Shown here: one piece after another, positions 24,350-33,097 of the stretch | Layout: each line of letters starts with the position of its first letter | How positions within the stretch are numbered: the stretch's first letter is position 1 | Notes under the pieces: model-generated | Database searches by the model: none | Seen by the model: the letters and a program-made list of their open reading frames with translations, nothing else | What the model was told of the DNA's origin: nothing | Position numbers and translations under genes: made by a program | Assembly: GCF_005937885.2 (NCBI RefSeq) | Contig: NZ_CP042176.1 | Span: 6,753,501-6,817,500 of the forward strand | Reading direction: 5' to 3' | DNA from: Bradyrhizobium sp. KBS0727 | GTDB lineage: Bacteria; Pseudomonadota; Alphaproteobacteria; Rhizobiales; Xanthobacteraceae | Length of the DNA stretch: 64,000 nucleotides

Positions 24350-25912
24350 ATGAGCAATCCGCTCTACGCGTTTCCGACGACATGCGAACAGACGCTGCGG
24401 GCGCTGGCGCGCTACCCGTCGCGCACGGCGTTCCGTTGGCCGGGCGGATCGATCACCTATCAGGGCGCGACCGACATGATCGGCCGCATGCAGGGCATCT
24501 TCATGAAATTCGGGTTTGCGCCCGGCACCCGCGTCGCCTTTCTCACCGCCAACCGCGCCGACACCTGGTGCGCTGGCGTCGCCGCGCAATTGTCGCGGCT
24601 GTCGATCACCTGGTTGCATCCGATGGGTTCGCTGGACGACCAACTGTTCCAGCTCGAGGATTCCGAAGCGCAGATGCTAATCGTCGACGGCGTCACCTTT
24701 CGCGACCGCGGCGGCGAGCTCGCCGCCAAAGCTACCCGCCTGACGACCGTGTTCACGCTCGGCCCGGCCTCTTACGGCGCCGATCTTCTCGCGGCGATCG
24801 AAGCCGCCGGCAGCGCCGCCGCGCGCTCGTTCGCCGGGCCTGACGATATCGCCACGCTGAACTACACCGGCGGCACGACCGGCAAATCCAAGGGCACAGT
24901 GCGCACCCACCGCGAATTGGGCGGCTTCGCCAACGCGATTCTGGCCGATTTCGAAATTCCGCAAACGCCGAGCTATCTCGCGGTGGCGCCGATCAGCCAT
25001 GTCGCGGGCACCAAGGTGCTGCCGACCCTGATGCGCGGCGGCACCGTGCACATGCTGAAAGGGTTCGATCCCGAGGCGGTGTTCAGGACCATCGAACGCG
25101 AAAAGATCAATTTCACTTTGTTCGTGCCGACCATGATCTACGTCATGCTCGACCATCCATCGCTGCCCAAGACCGATCTCTCCTCGCTCGAACTGCTGCT
25201 GTATGGCGCTTCCGCGATGTCGCCGAGCCGGCTGGTCGAGGGAATCGAGCGGATCGGGCCGGTATTCTCGCAGCTCTACGGCCAGACCGAATGCTATCCG
25301 GTGTCGGTGCTGCGCAAGGCCGATCACGATCCCAAAACGCCGGAACTGTTTCTGTCCTGCGGCTTCCCCATCGCGGCCTGCGAGGTCAGGATTCTGGACG
25401 ACAACGACCAGGAAGTCGCGATGGGAGAAGCCGGCGAGATCTGCGTGCGCGCCACGCATGTGATGGCCGAATACTGGAAGCGGCCGGAGCAGACCGCCGA
25501 AACCCTAAGGAGCGGCTGGCTGCACACCGGCGACATCGCGCGCAAGGACGAGCGCGGCTACATGTTCATCCTCGACCGCAAGAAGGACATGATCGTCTCC
25601 GGCGGCTTCAACATCTTTCCGCGCGAGGTCGAGGATGTGCTGTCGCGGCATGCCGATGTCGCGATGGTCGCCGTGGTCGGCGTGCCCGACGACAAATGGG
25701 GCGAGGCCGTCACCGCGGTGGTGGTGCCGCGCGACGGCGCCCGGCCGAACGCGGACGAGCTGATTGCGCTGGTCAAGGCGCGCAAGGGTTCGACCCACGC
25801 GCCCAAGCACATCAAGTTCGTCACCGAACTGCCGATGACCGGCGTCGGCAAGGTCGACAAGAAGGTGCTGAAGGCCGGCTTTTGGACCGGCCGCGACCGG
25901 ATGGTGGGGTAA
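24350..25912 (+). CDS. Acyl-CoA synthetase (AMP-forming), ANL superfamily
   Basis: A 520-residue acid:CoA ligase. The P-loop LNYTGGTTGKSKG is near 167-179. GQTECYPVSVL (A5 region), GWLHTGDIARKDERGY and DRKKDMIVSGG follow, with the C-terminal catalytic Lys region GVGKVDKKVL. It activates a carboxylic acid to acyl-AMP then acyl-CoA in the cytoplasm; the chain length cannot be told. AAGGGAG precedes the ATG at 24350. Divergent from the nitronate monooxygenase gene, so both share the 100-bp gap. Confidence 0.92.
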   Translation: MSNPLYAFPTTCEQTLRALARYPSRTAFRWPGGSITYQGATDMIGRMQGIFMKFGFAPGTRVAFLTANRADTWCAGVAAQLSRLSITWLHPMGSLDDQLFQLEDSEAQMLIVDGVTFRDRGGELAAKATRLTTVFTLGPASYGADLLAAIEAAGSAAARSFAGPDDIATLNYTGGTTGKSKGTVRTHRELGGFANAILADFEIPQTPSYLAVAPISHVAGTKVLPTLMRGGTVHMLKGFDPEAVFRTIEREKINFTLFVPTMIYVMLDHPSLPKTDLSSLELLLYGASAMSPSRLVEGIERIGPVFSQLYGQTECYPVSVLRKADHDPKTPELFLSCGFPIAACEVRILDDNDQEVAMGEAGEICVRATHVMAEYWKRPEQTAETLRSGWLHTGDIARKDERGYMFILDRKKDMIVSGGFNIFPREVEDVLSRHADVAMVAVVGVPDDKWGEAVTAVVVPRDGARPNADELIALVKARKGSTHAPKHIKFVTELPMTGVGKVDKKVLKAGFWTGRDRMVG

Positions 25913-25965
25913 TGTCTTCTCCCTTGCCCAGCGCTTGCGGGGCGAGGGAGAAGTGATGCCAAGCC

Positions 25966-26262
25966 TCAGCCGGCCAGACGACGTTGGGAGCCCGCCTTCG
26001 ACTTCTCGAAGTCGTTGGGAACCTCGATATCGACTTCCAGCGTCGAGACGGTCTTGCCGCGCTCCAGCCGGACGATCACCTTTTCCGGATCGAGCTTGAC
26101 GTGCCTCGACACGACCGCGAGGATTTCCTCGCGCAGCGTAGCCAAGAGATCGGGCTGGCCGAGCAGCCCGCGTTCATGTGCCAGCAGGATCTGCAGCCGC
26201 TCCCGGGCGACGGGGGCGGAAGCAGCGCGGCCACCGAAGAAGCGCAGCAACTTCATGTTCAT
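25966..26262 (-). CDS. minE: Cell-division topological factor MinE
   Basis: A 98-residue MinE. The N-terminal region MNMKLLRFFGGRAASAPVARERLQILLAHER is the membrane-binding and MinD-interacting segment, and VKLDPEKVIVRLERGKTVSTLEVDIEVP belongs to the dimerisation domain. It stimulates MinD ATPase and drives pole-to-pole oscillation so the Z-ring forms mid-cell. Its ATG overlaps the minD stop (ATGA at 26259-26262), so they are coupled. Last gene of minCDE. Confidence 0.95.
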   Translation of the reverse strand: MNMKLLRFFGGRAASAPVARERLQILLAHERGLLGQPDLLATLREEILAVVSRHVKLDPEKVIVRLERGKTVSTLEVDIEVPNDFEKSKAGSQRRLAG

Positions 26263-27074
26263 GCAGCCCTCCGTCCCAGCAAGCGGTCCATGAAGCCCTT
26301 GCGCTCGACCGGCACCACCATGGCGATTTCCTCGCCCATCAGGCGGCGCGCGGCATCGACATAGGCGCGGGCCGGCGCGCTGTCGGCATTGTTCAGCGTC
26401 ACCGGCGAGCCGACATTGGACGCCTTGAGCACGTCCTGGCTCTCGGGAATGATGCCGAGCAGCGGGGTGGCCAGAATTTCGAGGATGTCGTCGATGGTCA
26501 GCATCTCGCCGCGCGCGGCGCGCGCCGGATCGTAGCGGGTGATCAGGATGTGCTTCTTGACCCGCTCGCCCTTCTCCGCCTTCACGGTCTTGGAGTCGAG
26601 CATGCCGATGATGCGGTCGGAGTCGCGCACCGAGGAGACCTCGGGATTGGTGACGATGACGGCCTCATCGGCGTAACGCATCGCCAGCGTGGCGCCGCGC
26701 TCGATGCCGGCCGGGCTGTCGCACAGGATCCAGTCGAACCGGGACGAGAGCTCGGCGATGATGCGGCCGACGCCCTCTTCGGTCAGCGCGTCCTTGTCGC
26801 GGGTCTGCGACGCCGGCAGCAGCCACAAATTTTCCAGCCGCTTGTCGCGGATCAGCGCCTGCGAAAGCTTGGCGACGCCCTGCACGACATTGATGAGGTC
26901 GAACACCACGCGGCGCTCCGCCCCCATCACCAGGTCGAGGTTGCGCAGGCCGACGTCGAAGTCGACCACGACGACGCTTTGACCGCCTTGCGCCAGCGCC
27001 GCACCGAGCGCGGCCGTGGAGGTGGTTTTTCCGACACCACCCTTGCCGGATGTAACGACCAGGACTTTGGCCAT
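26259..27074 (-). CDS. minD: Septum-site-determining ATPase MinD
   Basis: A 271-residue ParA/MinD ATPase. The deviant Walker A GKGGVGKTT (10-18) has the signature Lys, DFDVGLRNLDLVMG is the switch, and the C-terminus VERKGFMDRLLGRR is the amphipathic membrane-targeting helix. ATP-bound dimers bind the membrane and recruit MinC (inhibitor) or MinE (activator). It is 18 bp downstream of minC. Confidence 0.97.
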   Translation of the reverse strand: MAKVLVVTSGKGGVGKTTSTAALGAALAQGGQSVVVVDFDVGLRNLDLVMGAERRVVFDLINVVQGVAKLSQALIRDKRLENLWLLPASQTRDKDALTEEGVGRIIAELSSRFDWILCDSPAGIERGATLAMRYADEAVIVTNPEVSSVRDSDRIIGMLDSKTVKAEKGERVKKHILITRYDPARAARGEMLTIDDILEILATPLLGIIPESQDVLKASNVGSPVTLNNADSAPARAYVDAARRLMGEEIAMVVPVERKGFMDRLLGRRAA

Positions 27075-27092
27075 ACGTAATCTCCTTGAGCG

Positions 27093-27803
27093 TTAATTCA
27101 GCGGGGTAATTTTCATGGTGTCGCCTTGCAGCCAGGCCTGTGCCGGGCGGTTGCGCAACGACGCGTCGATTTCTTCCGCGGTCTGGTAGTAGCCGTCGAT
27201 GGCGAGCAGCTCCGCCTCGATCTTCTGGCAATAGATTCGTGCGGCCGAGTTGCCGTTGACACCCGCCATCGCGCGGCCGCGCAGCGTGCCGTAGATGTGG
27301 ATCGATCCGCCGGCGACGATCTCGGCACCCGAGCCGACCGACCCCAGCACCGTGACGTCGCCGTCGATGAAGACGATCGACTGGCCGGAGCGCACAGGGC
27401 TTTCGAGCAGCAGCGAGGTCGGCTTCGGCTTGGGTTCTTCCCTGGGTTCCTCGACCTTTGGCGCCGGTTCGTTTCGCGTGATGACGCAGGCCCGTCCACC
27501 GGTCAGCAACGGCGGCATGCTGGCCGAAAGCCGGCTTTCGTCCACGCCCTCGATGCCGAGGACGCGAATGCCGCGCTCATCGAGGCTGCCGACGAGATGG
27601 CTGATCGCCGCCGCGCTGAGATCGACGGAAGCGAGATCGAGCACGATCGGCTTGCCGACGAAATAACCCGGCGAGCGCGCCAGCGTGGCGTCGATTTCCG
27701 AAAGCCATTCGACGATCGGCACGACGGGGCTGAATACGAACGCGACATAGGAACGGCCGCGAAGCCGTACCAGTTGACGCGTGGGATCCGCTCGGACGTC
27801 CAT
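27093..27803 (-). CDS. minC: Septum-site-determining inhibitor MinC
   Basis: A 236-residue FtsZ inhibitor. The N-terminal half (1-about 105) is the FtsZ-binding domain. A Pro/Glu/Lys linker (about 113-128) follows, then the C-terminal beta-helix domain VRSGQSIVFIDGDVTVLGSV, GAEIVAGGSIHIYGTLRGRA, which binds MinD. First gene of minCDE; the promoter should lie in the gap upstream of 27803. Confidence 0.95.
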   Translation of the reverse strand: MDVRADPTRQLVRLRGRSYVAFVFSPVVPIVEWLSEIDATLARSPGYFVGKPIVLDLASVDLSAAAISHLVGSLDERGIRVLGIEGVDESRLSASMPPLLTGGRACVITRNEPAPKVEEPREEPKPKPTSLLLESPVRSGQSIVFIDGDVTVLGSVGSGAEIVAGGSIHIYGTLRGRAMAGVNGNSAARIYCQKIEAELLAIDGYYQTAEEIDASLRNRPAQAWLQGDTMKITPLN

Positions 27804-28356
27804 GTGTTCGACTCGCCTTTCTTATTGAATGGTTAAGAATCAACGAAGTTGGTTAACGAGTGATTAATGCGCGGTGAGTTATTGACCGAGCGCCAGGCGG
27901 CGCGCGGCACCAGCGAATGCGGCGGAGGTGCGGCAGCCTTTTGGTTCGCTCCGACCAAACATCAGGCCGCATACTAATATCAGCCGGCCCGCACCGGACG
28001 CGGCCAGGCTATCGACTGACAAAATCACTCACTTTGGTCACGTTTCGAACCTAAATTCGTCCTCGCGCAGTTCCATCAAAAACAGGTGATCTGTCGGAAA
28101 TATTCCCGACAACTCATTCCGTTATGTCAGCGGACATTTGCCGGGGGACGGGCAATGGAAGCGATGGGAAGCGTATGGCCGCGAGACCTGATTTCGCAGA
28201 CTGGCGTCGTCCGCAGTGGAAGCGACGCCCGGGCCCCTGACTCGAATCTTGCCGCGAGACGTCGCGCCAGCGGCGGGACGGCGATCGATTCAGTGCGCCG
28301 CTGCTCGCAGCTTCCGGTCGTCGCGTAACCTGTCCCGTATCATGAGGAGTAAGCGT
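27804..28356. other. Divergent intergenic region (553 bp) upstream of minC
   Basis: The part next to minC is AT-rich with short TTAAC/GTTAA words (27833-27860) and may hold the min promoter. Near 28129-28137 is AGCGGACAT, a word shared with the scar zone. Open frames in the right part lack a ribosome binding site or recognisable product. Confidence 0.4.
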
Positions 28357-28914
28357 ATGAGTACCTTGAGTGAGCAAGACCACCTCAATCCCCGCGACCC
28401 CCGCTATTACGCGCCGCGATGGTTGCGTGAAAGATCAGGCTCCCGCTCGCTGCAGGAAGCCGGCGCGGACACGCCGTTCTCGCCAGCGTCCTTCGATTCG
28501 GAACTCGAGAGCGCCGTATCCGATGCGCTGCGCCATCCGCTCGATCCCGAGGTCATGCACGAACCCGGCTATTCCAACGAGCTGGAGCCGCGCACAGCCC
28601 TGCGGACCATCACCGTGCGCTTCGCCGCCGCAGTCGGCGTCTCGGCCCTCGTGGCGCTGTTCTTCGTCGTCATCGTGCCGGCGTCGCGACAGGCCGATGG
28701 CGAAACATCCGGCGCTTCCGGGATCGTGCAGTCGATAAAGACCGCCTTGTTCCAGCCCGGCGCAACCGACAACGCGCCGCCAGCTGCGACCGACGAGTTC
28801 CAGGCCCTGCTGGCCTCGGCGCAAGCCAGCAAGCCCGCGCCACAAGGCCAGTCGGGACAGTTGCTCAAGCAATTCATGCAATGGCGCCAGAAGCCGAATT
28901 CAGCCGCGCCATAG
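28357..28914 (+). CDS. Conserved single-span membrane protein, unknown function
   Basis: A 185-residue protein: an acidic/Arg-rich N-terminal half (SEQDHLNPRDPRYYAPRWLRERS, EVMHEPGYSNELEPRTALR), one membrane helix (about 89-110, FAAAVGVSALVALFFVVIVP) and a C-terminal part with ATDEFQALLASAQAS and QSGQLLKQFMQWRQKP. I recognise no family; similar proteins occur in Bradyrhizobium next to ABC-type binding proteins. GAGGAG is upstream of the ATG at 28357. It precedes the binding-protein gene on the same strand by 80 bp. Confidence 0.7.
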   Translation: MSTLSEQDHLNPRDPRYYAPRWLRERSGSRSLQEAGADTPFSPASFDSELESAVSDALRHPLDPEVMHEPGYSNELEPRTALRTITVRFAAAVGVSALVALFFVVIVPASRQADGETSGASGIVQSIKTALFQPGATDNAPPAATDEFQALLASAQASKPAPQGQSGQLLKQFMQWRQKPNSAAP

Positions 28915-28994
28915 CGCCGATAGACCATCCAGACGGAGGAAGCTAAAATGCCTGGGAACCAGTACTCGCCGATCCAGTTCTCACGGAGTTTGCC

Positions 28995-30542
28995 ATGATC
29001 TCGCGCAGGATATGGCTGCTGCTGCTGGGCGCCGTGCTCGCCGGCACGGCCAGCGCCGGCGCCGGCGACAACACCGATATCGTGCGCGATCTCGCGGTTC
29101 GCGTCGGACCGGTGATCGGTTCGGCACTGGCCTGCCGCGACATCGCACGCCCCCGGATTCAGGCCGTCGTCGAGAAGTTCGCGGTCGTGATCCGCGACGC
29201 CTCTTCGAACGAAGCCGAACGTTCCGACCTCAGCCAAGTGCTCGACCGCAGCGTCAATGACGGCCGCACCGCGGTGACGGCAGGAAGGATCGATTGCAAG
29301 GTCGCCGACCGCCAGCTCGCCGATCTCGAACGGTCGGTCGCTGGTCCCAGCCTGTCCAGCGTCATCGGACCGTCCAGCGCTGCCGCCGCCACCTCGATTG
29401 CGCCGGTGGCCGCCGGTCCGGCCCCGCGCGGAATCAGCGAGCGGGAAATCCGTTTCGGGATCGCCGCCCCGTTCTCCGGCTCCGCCCGTGAACTCGGACG
29501 CCAGATGAAGCTCGGCATCGATACCGCCTTCAACCGGGTCAACGATGCCGGCGGCGTCGACGGCCGGATGCTCAAGTTGTTCGCCGCCGACGACGGCTAC
29601 GAACCCTCGCGCACCGGCGAAGCCATGAAGCAGCTCTACGAAAAGGACCAGGTGTTCGGCATCATCGGCAATGTCGGCACGCCGACCGCGGCGGTGGCGG
29701 TGCCCTACGCGCTGGAACGCCGGATGCTGTTCTTCGGCGCCTTCACCGGCGCCAACGTGCTGCGCAACGATCCACCGGATCGCTACGTATTCAACTATCG
29801 CGCCAGCTATGCCGAGGAAACCGACGCCGCCGTCCGCTACCTGGTCAAGCTGCGCAAGCTGCAACCGCGCCAGATCGCGGTTTTCGCGCAGCAGGATTCA
29901 TACGGCGACGCAGGCTTTGCCGGCGTCGCCAAGGCGTTTCGTGCGCTCGGCGTCAGCGATACCGCGATCGTGCGGCTCAACTACGCCCGCAACACCGTCG
30001 ACGTGGACGAGGCCGTCAACCAGTTGAAGACCCAGAAACCGGCGATCCGGGCGGTGGTGATGGTCGCCACCTACCGGGCCGCGGCGCGATTCATCGAGAA
30101 GACCCGCGATCTCTATCCGGCGATGATCTATTCCAACGTGTCGTTCGTCGGCAGCACGGCGCTGGCCGACGAATTGAAGCTGTTGGGGCCACGCTACGCC
30201 AACGGCGTCATCGTTACGCAGGTAGTGCCGGCGGTGTCGGGCTATTCGTCGGCGGTGCTCGAATACAAGAACGCGCTCGCCAAGTATTTTCCGGGCGAGG
30301 CGCCTGACTATGTCTCGCTCGAGGGCTATATCGCCGCCAATGTGCTGATCCAGGCGATCAAGCGCACCGGGCCGCAGCTCGATACGGAAAAGCTGATCGA
30401 CACGCTGGAGGCGACGCGCAATCTCGACCTCGGTCTCGGAACCGCGCTCGGCTTCGGCCGCTCCGAACACCAGGCGTCGCACAAGATCTGGGGCACCGCG
30501 CTTGACGAAAGCGCCCGCTACCAGCCGATCGAGCTCGAATAG
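28995..30542 (+). CDS. ABC-type branched-chain-amino-acid-like solute-binding protein with extra N-terminal domain
   Basis: A 515-residue exported protein: signal peptide (1-about 22), an additional N-terminal helical segment (about 25-130, VRDLAVRVGPVIGSALACRDIARPRIQAVVEKF...) linked by a Ser/Ala/Pro stretch, and a Peripla_BP_6/LivJ-like domain (about 150-510) starting ISEREIRFGIAAPFSGSARELGRQMKLGIDTAFNRVNDAGGVDGR. Such domains bind amino acids, amides or aromatic acids. The extra domain is not typical and could interact with the small membrane protein upstream. No permease or ATPase genes are adjacent. GGAG precedes the ATG. Confidence 0.85.
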   Translation: MISRRIWLLLLGAVLAGTASAGAGDNTDIVRDLAVRVGPVIGSALACRDIARPRIQAVVEKFAVVIRDASSNEAERSDLSQVLDRSVNDGRTAVTAGRIDCKVADRQLADLERSVAGPSLSSVIGPSSAAAATSIAPVAAGPAPRGISEREIRFGIAAPFSGSARELGRQMKLGIDTAFNRVNDAGGVDGRMLKLFAADDGYEPSRTGEAMKQLYEKDQVFGIIGNVGTPTAAVAVPYALERRMLFFGAFTGANVLRNDPPDRYVFNYRASYAEETDAAVRYLVKLRKLQPRQIAVFAQQDSYGDAGFAGVAKAFRALGVSDTAIVRLNYARNTVDVDEAVNQLKTQKPAIRAVVMVATYRAAARFIEKTRDLYPAMIYSNVSFVGSTALADELKLLGPRYANGVIVTQVVPAVSGYSSAVLEYKNALAKYFPGEAPDYVSLEGYIAANVLIQAIKRTGPQLDTEKLIDTLEATRNLDLGLGTALGFGRSEHQASHKIWGTALDESARYQPIELE

Positions 30543-30544
30543 AA

Positions 30545-30643
30545 TAGCGTTTTCAAGCGAAGTGGCCGCCGGTTCGCGTCAAGAAAACGCGTCAGAACAA
30601 AAGAGCAGAGCCCGGTTCTGATTCAATCAGAACCGAGGCTCTA
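30545..30643. repeat. Long interspersed palindromic element, copy A
   Basis: Contains GCGTTTTC...GCGAAGTGG, GGTTCGCGTCAAGAAAACGC and a 23-bp palindrome (30613-30635: CGGTTCTGATT-C-AATCAGAACCG), ending in CTCTAG. The 55817-55950 element is the same family in reverse orientation. It sits between the 28995 gene and the convergent thioesterase gene. Confidence 0.75.
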
Positions 30644-31441
30644 GCGCTTTTCGATCACCAGGCTCTGGACGGCGCGGCCGAAATAGCCGCGCGCGTCGGC
30701 CAGCCGCGCCATCGCAAGGCCGGCACCGTCCGGACCGATCCAGGATTCCGCGTCGAGCAGGATCCAGTCGCCGACCGGCTGGCGCGCGAAATTCACGGTG
30801 AGATCGGCGTTGAGAAACGTCCATTGCCGGAAATCCAGCACCGACGAGGTGCCGTTGCAGAAATCCGCGGCGATCATCGCCCGCATCGCCTGCGAAATCG
30901 GCGCGCCCTGCACGATCGGCCGGTCGGCGCGATACCAGATCGCGCCGGGCCCCGGCACGCCGAACTTTCCGCGCGCGGCGCGTAGCGACATCCCGGTCAC
31001 GAACGGGCTGGAGGAGAAATCGACATCCTCGACGGGTAACTGATCCGGCCCCGGCAATTCGACCGGAACGATCGCGGCCTCGGGCGGCAATTCATTCGCC
31101 TGCACCTTGATCTTCAGCACGGTCGCCGCGACCACGACGACGCCGTTCGCCGATAGCCTGACCGCACAGAGCTGGATCTTGCGTCCCTCGCGCAAGACCT
31201 CGCTCTCGATCGTCAGCGGCGCCACCGGCACCGGCCGCATCAAATCGACGGTGACGCGCGCGATGCGCATCTCGGTCTGTGTCGGGATTTTCTCCGCCGC
31301 CCAGACCGCCAGCGCCGCCGGCGGTGAGCCGTGCTGCATGCTCGGGTCCCACGGCCCCGCGGCATTGGGGCTGGTGACGACGCTGTTGCCGTCCACGCGA
31401 AAGATGGCGTTCATCAATGAGAGGTCCTGCTGGCTGTCCAT
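30641..31441 (-). CDS. Acyl-CoA thioesterase family protein (TesB/4HBT-like)
   Basis: A 266-residue protein with two hotdog folds. The N-terminal copy includes GPWDPSMQHGSPPAALAVWAAEK...RIARVTVDLMRPVPVAPLTIESEVLREGRKIQ, the usual H-G-x-P-x-A pattern. The C-terminal copy is ...LDFRQWTFLNADLTVNFARQPVGDWILLDAESWIGPDGAGLAMARLADARGYFGRAVQSLVIEKR. It likely hydrolyses an acyl-CoA. The ATG at 31441 is preceded by AAGAAG. A 47-bp remnant of the SDR gene end lies just upstream, suggesting that SDR and thioesterase were once adjacent in one operon. Confidence 0.85.
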   Translation of the reverse strand: MDSQQDLSLMNAIFRVDGNSVVTSPNAAGPWDPSMQHGSPPAALAVWAAEKIPTQTEMRIARVTVDLMRPVPVAPLTIESEVLREGRKIQLCAVRLSANGVVVVAATVLKIKVQANELPPEAAIVPVELPGPDQLPVEDVDFSSSPFVTGMSLRAARGKFGVPGPGAIWYRADRPIVQGAPISQAMRAMIAADFCNGTSSVLDFRQWTFLNADLTVNFARQPVGDWILLDAESWIGPDGAGLAMARLADARGYFGRAVQSLVIEKR

Positions 31442-31548
31442 GTCAGCTTCTTGCCTGCTCGACCCGCGGGAGTCGAGGGCGCGGCGGTGCCGATCGTTTG
31501 CAGGATACGGCCAAGTATTCCGCGCAACGGAAACGCGCGCGGCCTGCA

Positions 31549-31595
31549 TCAGATGAACGTCATGCCGCCGTTGAGGACGATGGCCTGACCGGTCA
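31549..31595 (-). pseudogene. Remnant 3' end of an SDR gene (duplicated)
   Basis: On the minus strand this reads LTGQAIVLNGGMTFI and stop. It matches the last codons of the SDR gene at 33098 (TGQTIVLNGGMAFI, stop): 42 of 47 bases agree. The stop of the RibD-like gene (31593-31595) lies in the first codons of the remnant. See finding on the inserted cassette. Confidence 0.7.
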
Positions 31596-32153
31596 GGCGG
31601 CGGGCTCGTAGAACAGCACGACATTGCCATTGGCGAAGGGGCGCGACTTGGCGAGCTTCATCGGCAGCTTGCGCTGGACGCCTTCGAACAACGTCCGGCC
31701 TCGGCCTACGACGAGCGGATTGAGCACGATCTGGTATTCGTCGATCAATCCGGCTTCAGCCAATTGGGCGACGACGCTGCCGCTTCCCATCACGACGATA
31801 TCAGCACCCGCCTGCTGCTTCAGCTTGCGGACCTCCGCGGTCAGGTCGCCCTTCAACAGCGTGGTGTTATTCCAGGTCGCCTGCTCCAGCGTCGTGGAGC
31901 ATACGAATTTGGGTAAGGCATTGAGCCGCTCGGCGACAACCGGATTGCTTTGCAACGCTGTAGGTGTCGACCAGAAGCTCGCCATCAATTGGTAGGTTTT
32001 CCGTCCGAACAGCAGCTGGCCGCCGCCGCTGGCGTTCTCCTTCACGAAGGCCTGCCATTCCGGATCCTGCTTGTGGGCCCAGCTCATGTCGCCGTTGGCG
32101 TCGGTGAAGTATCCATCAAGCGACATCGCATTGTAGACAACCAGTTTTGGCAT
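31593..32153 (-). CDS. RibD C-terminal/dihydrofolate-reductase-like protein
   Basis: A 186-residue protein with the DHFR-like fold found in the RibD reductase domain. VVYNAMSLDGYFTDANGDMSW is the start of the fold, QLLFGRKTYQLM resembles the NADPH-binding loop, and IVVMGSGSVVAQLAEAGLIDEYQIVLNPLVVGRGRTLFEG is the common C-terminal signature. Many such standalone genes sit next to ArsR-SRPBCC regulators; the true substrate is unknown. AAGGAA precedes the ATG at 32153. It is 52 bp downstream of the ArsR-SRPBCC gene and in the same cassette. Confidence 0.88.
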   Translation of the reverse strand: MPKLVVYNAMSLDGYFTDANGDMSWAHKQDPEWQAFVKENASGGGQLLFGRKTYQLMASFWSTPTALQSNPVVAERLNALPKFVCSTTLEQATWNNTTLLKGDLTAEVRKLKQQAGADIVVMGSGSVVAQLAEAGLIDEYQIVLNPLVVGRGRTLFEGVQRKLPMKLAKSRPFANGNVVLFYEPAA

Positions 32154-32205
32154 GTTCAGCTTTCCTTAGTTGAATTTGCGGTGGATCATTCGCGCGCGTT
32201 ACCGA

Positions 32206-32985
32206 TCACTTCACTTCGGACAGGTGCTCTGTGGCACCCTCCAGCCAGCGCAGCGATCCCGGTGTCGTCAGCATCTCGCCGGATTCGAGCAGCGTCTTCA
32301 GTCCGGAGAGGATCATCGGCCAGCCGCCGTAGAGCTGATCGTTGGCGCCCTCGCGCAGTTGATCGTGGGTGACGGTGAGCCGGCAGGAATCGCCGACCGG
32401 TACAATCTCCCAGGTGATCCGCGACGTGCCCTCGGCCTTGACGTCGTCGCCCCAGACCGCGCGAAAGTTCTGCACCAGCCGGCGCGGCGGATCGACTTCC
32501 AGATTCTCACCCTCGAAAATCAGGTTGCCATGGCCGCGGCCCTCGTAGCGCGACCCCCGGGCCCAGTCGGATGTGACGACGGCGCCGAAAGTATATTTGC
32601 TGCGCATCTCGGTATCGGTGATGGCGTGCCAGAGACGCTCGGGTGTCGTCTTGATGTAGATCTCGAAAACCTTCTCCATCGTCTTCTCCAGTTCGCGCTT
32701 GAGGTCGCTCAGTCCGGCGGCCCAAGGCTCGGCGTATTTGCTCACCCAGCGATCGTGGACGAGGCGGATCGGAACCGGGTTCAGAAAGTGCAGCTTCTCG
32801 CGGCCGCGCCGTTTGCTGACGACGAGGCCGGCCTCCTCCAGCACCTTGAGGTGTTTCATCACCCCAAAGCGTGTCATCGGCAGCCGCTCCTGCAGCGCGC
32901 TTAGCGTCTGTCCGTCTTCCCGGAACAGTTCGTCGAGCAGGTTTCGGCGGGTCGAGTCCGCGAGGGCCCTGAACACAGCATCCAT
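32206..32985 (-). CDS. ArsR-type regulator fused to an SRPBCC (AHSA1) domain
   Basis: A 259-residue two-domain protein. Residues 1-about 85 are an ArsR winged helix (FRALADSTRRNLLDELFREDGQTLSALQERLPMTRFGVMKHLKVLEEAGLV) without metal-site cysteines. Residues about 100-250 are an SRPBCC/AHSA1 ligand-binding domain (EIYIKTTPERLWHAITDTEMRSKYTFGA...WEIVPVGDSCRLTVTHDQ). Fused proteins of this kind are thought to sense a lipophilic ligand and repress their own operon. I start it at the ATG at 32985, which coincides with the predicted transcription start (leaderless). Eight codons upstream, the other in-frame ATG lies inside the promoter. Self-repression at the palindrome is inferred. Confidence 0.88.
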   Translation of the reverse strand: MDAVFRALADSTRRNLLDELFREDGQTLSALQERLPMTRFGVMKHLKVLEEAGLVVSKRRGREKLHFLNPVPIRLVHDRWVSKYAEPWAAGLSDLKRELEKTMEKVFEIYIKTTPERLWHAITDTEMRSKYTFGAVVTSDWARGSRYEGRGHGNLIFEGENLEVDPPRRLVQNFRAVWGDDVKAEGTSRITWEIVPVGDSCRLTVTHDQLREGANDQLYGGWPMILSGLKTLLESGEMLTTPGSLRWLEGATEHLSEVK

Positions 32986-32991
32986 GCGCCA

Positions 32992-33021
32992 ATAATAGGT
33001 GACCATTTAGTCACCTGTCAA
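32992..33021 (-). promoter_or_regulatory. Promoter with embedded operator of the ArsR-SRPBCC gene
   Basis: On the minus strand: -35 TTGACA (33021-33016), 18-bp spacer and -10 TATTAT (32997-32992). The palindrome AGGTGAC-N6-GTCACCT (32997-33016) fills the spacer. Seven bases past the -10 is the A of the ATG at 32985, so the mRNA should begin at the start codon. Confidence 0.75.
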
Positions 33022-33097
33022 GCGAAACTGAACCCTTTCGGCTGGAGCCGCAGGTCAGCGCTTCTCCGTCACCAAGGGATTCACAGGAGTGAAGCTC

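Noticed and set aside
24250..24357. Longer start (ATG at 24357) for the nitronate monooxygenase
   Set aside because: The extra 36 residues are Cys/Phe/Arg-rich and unlike the family, and would overlap the divergent gene's start.
28569..29864. 431-codon minus-strand frame opposite the branched-chain-type binding protein
   Set aside because: Antisense shadow; the plus strand has signal peptide, ribosome binding site and recognisable fold.
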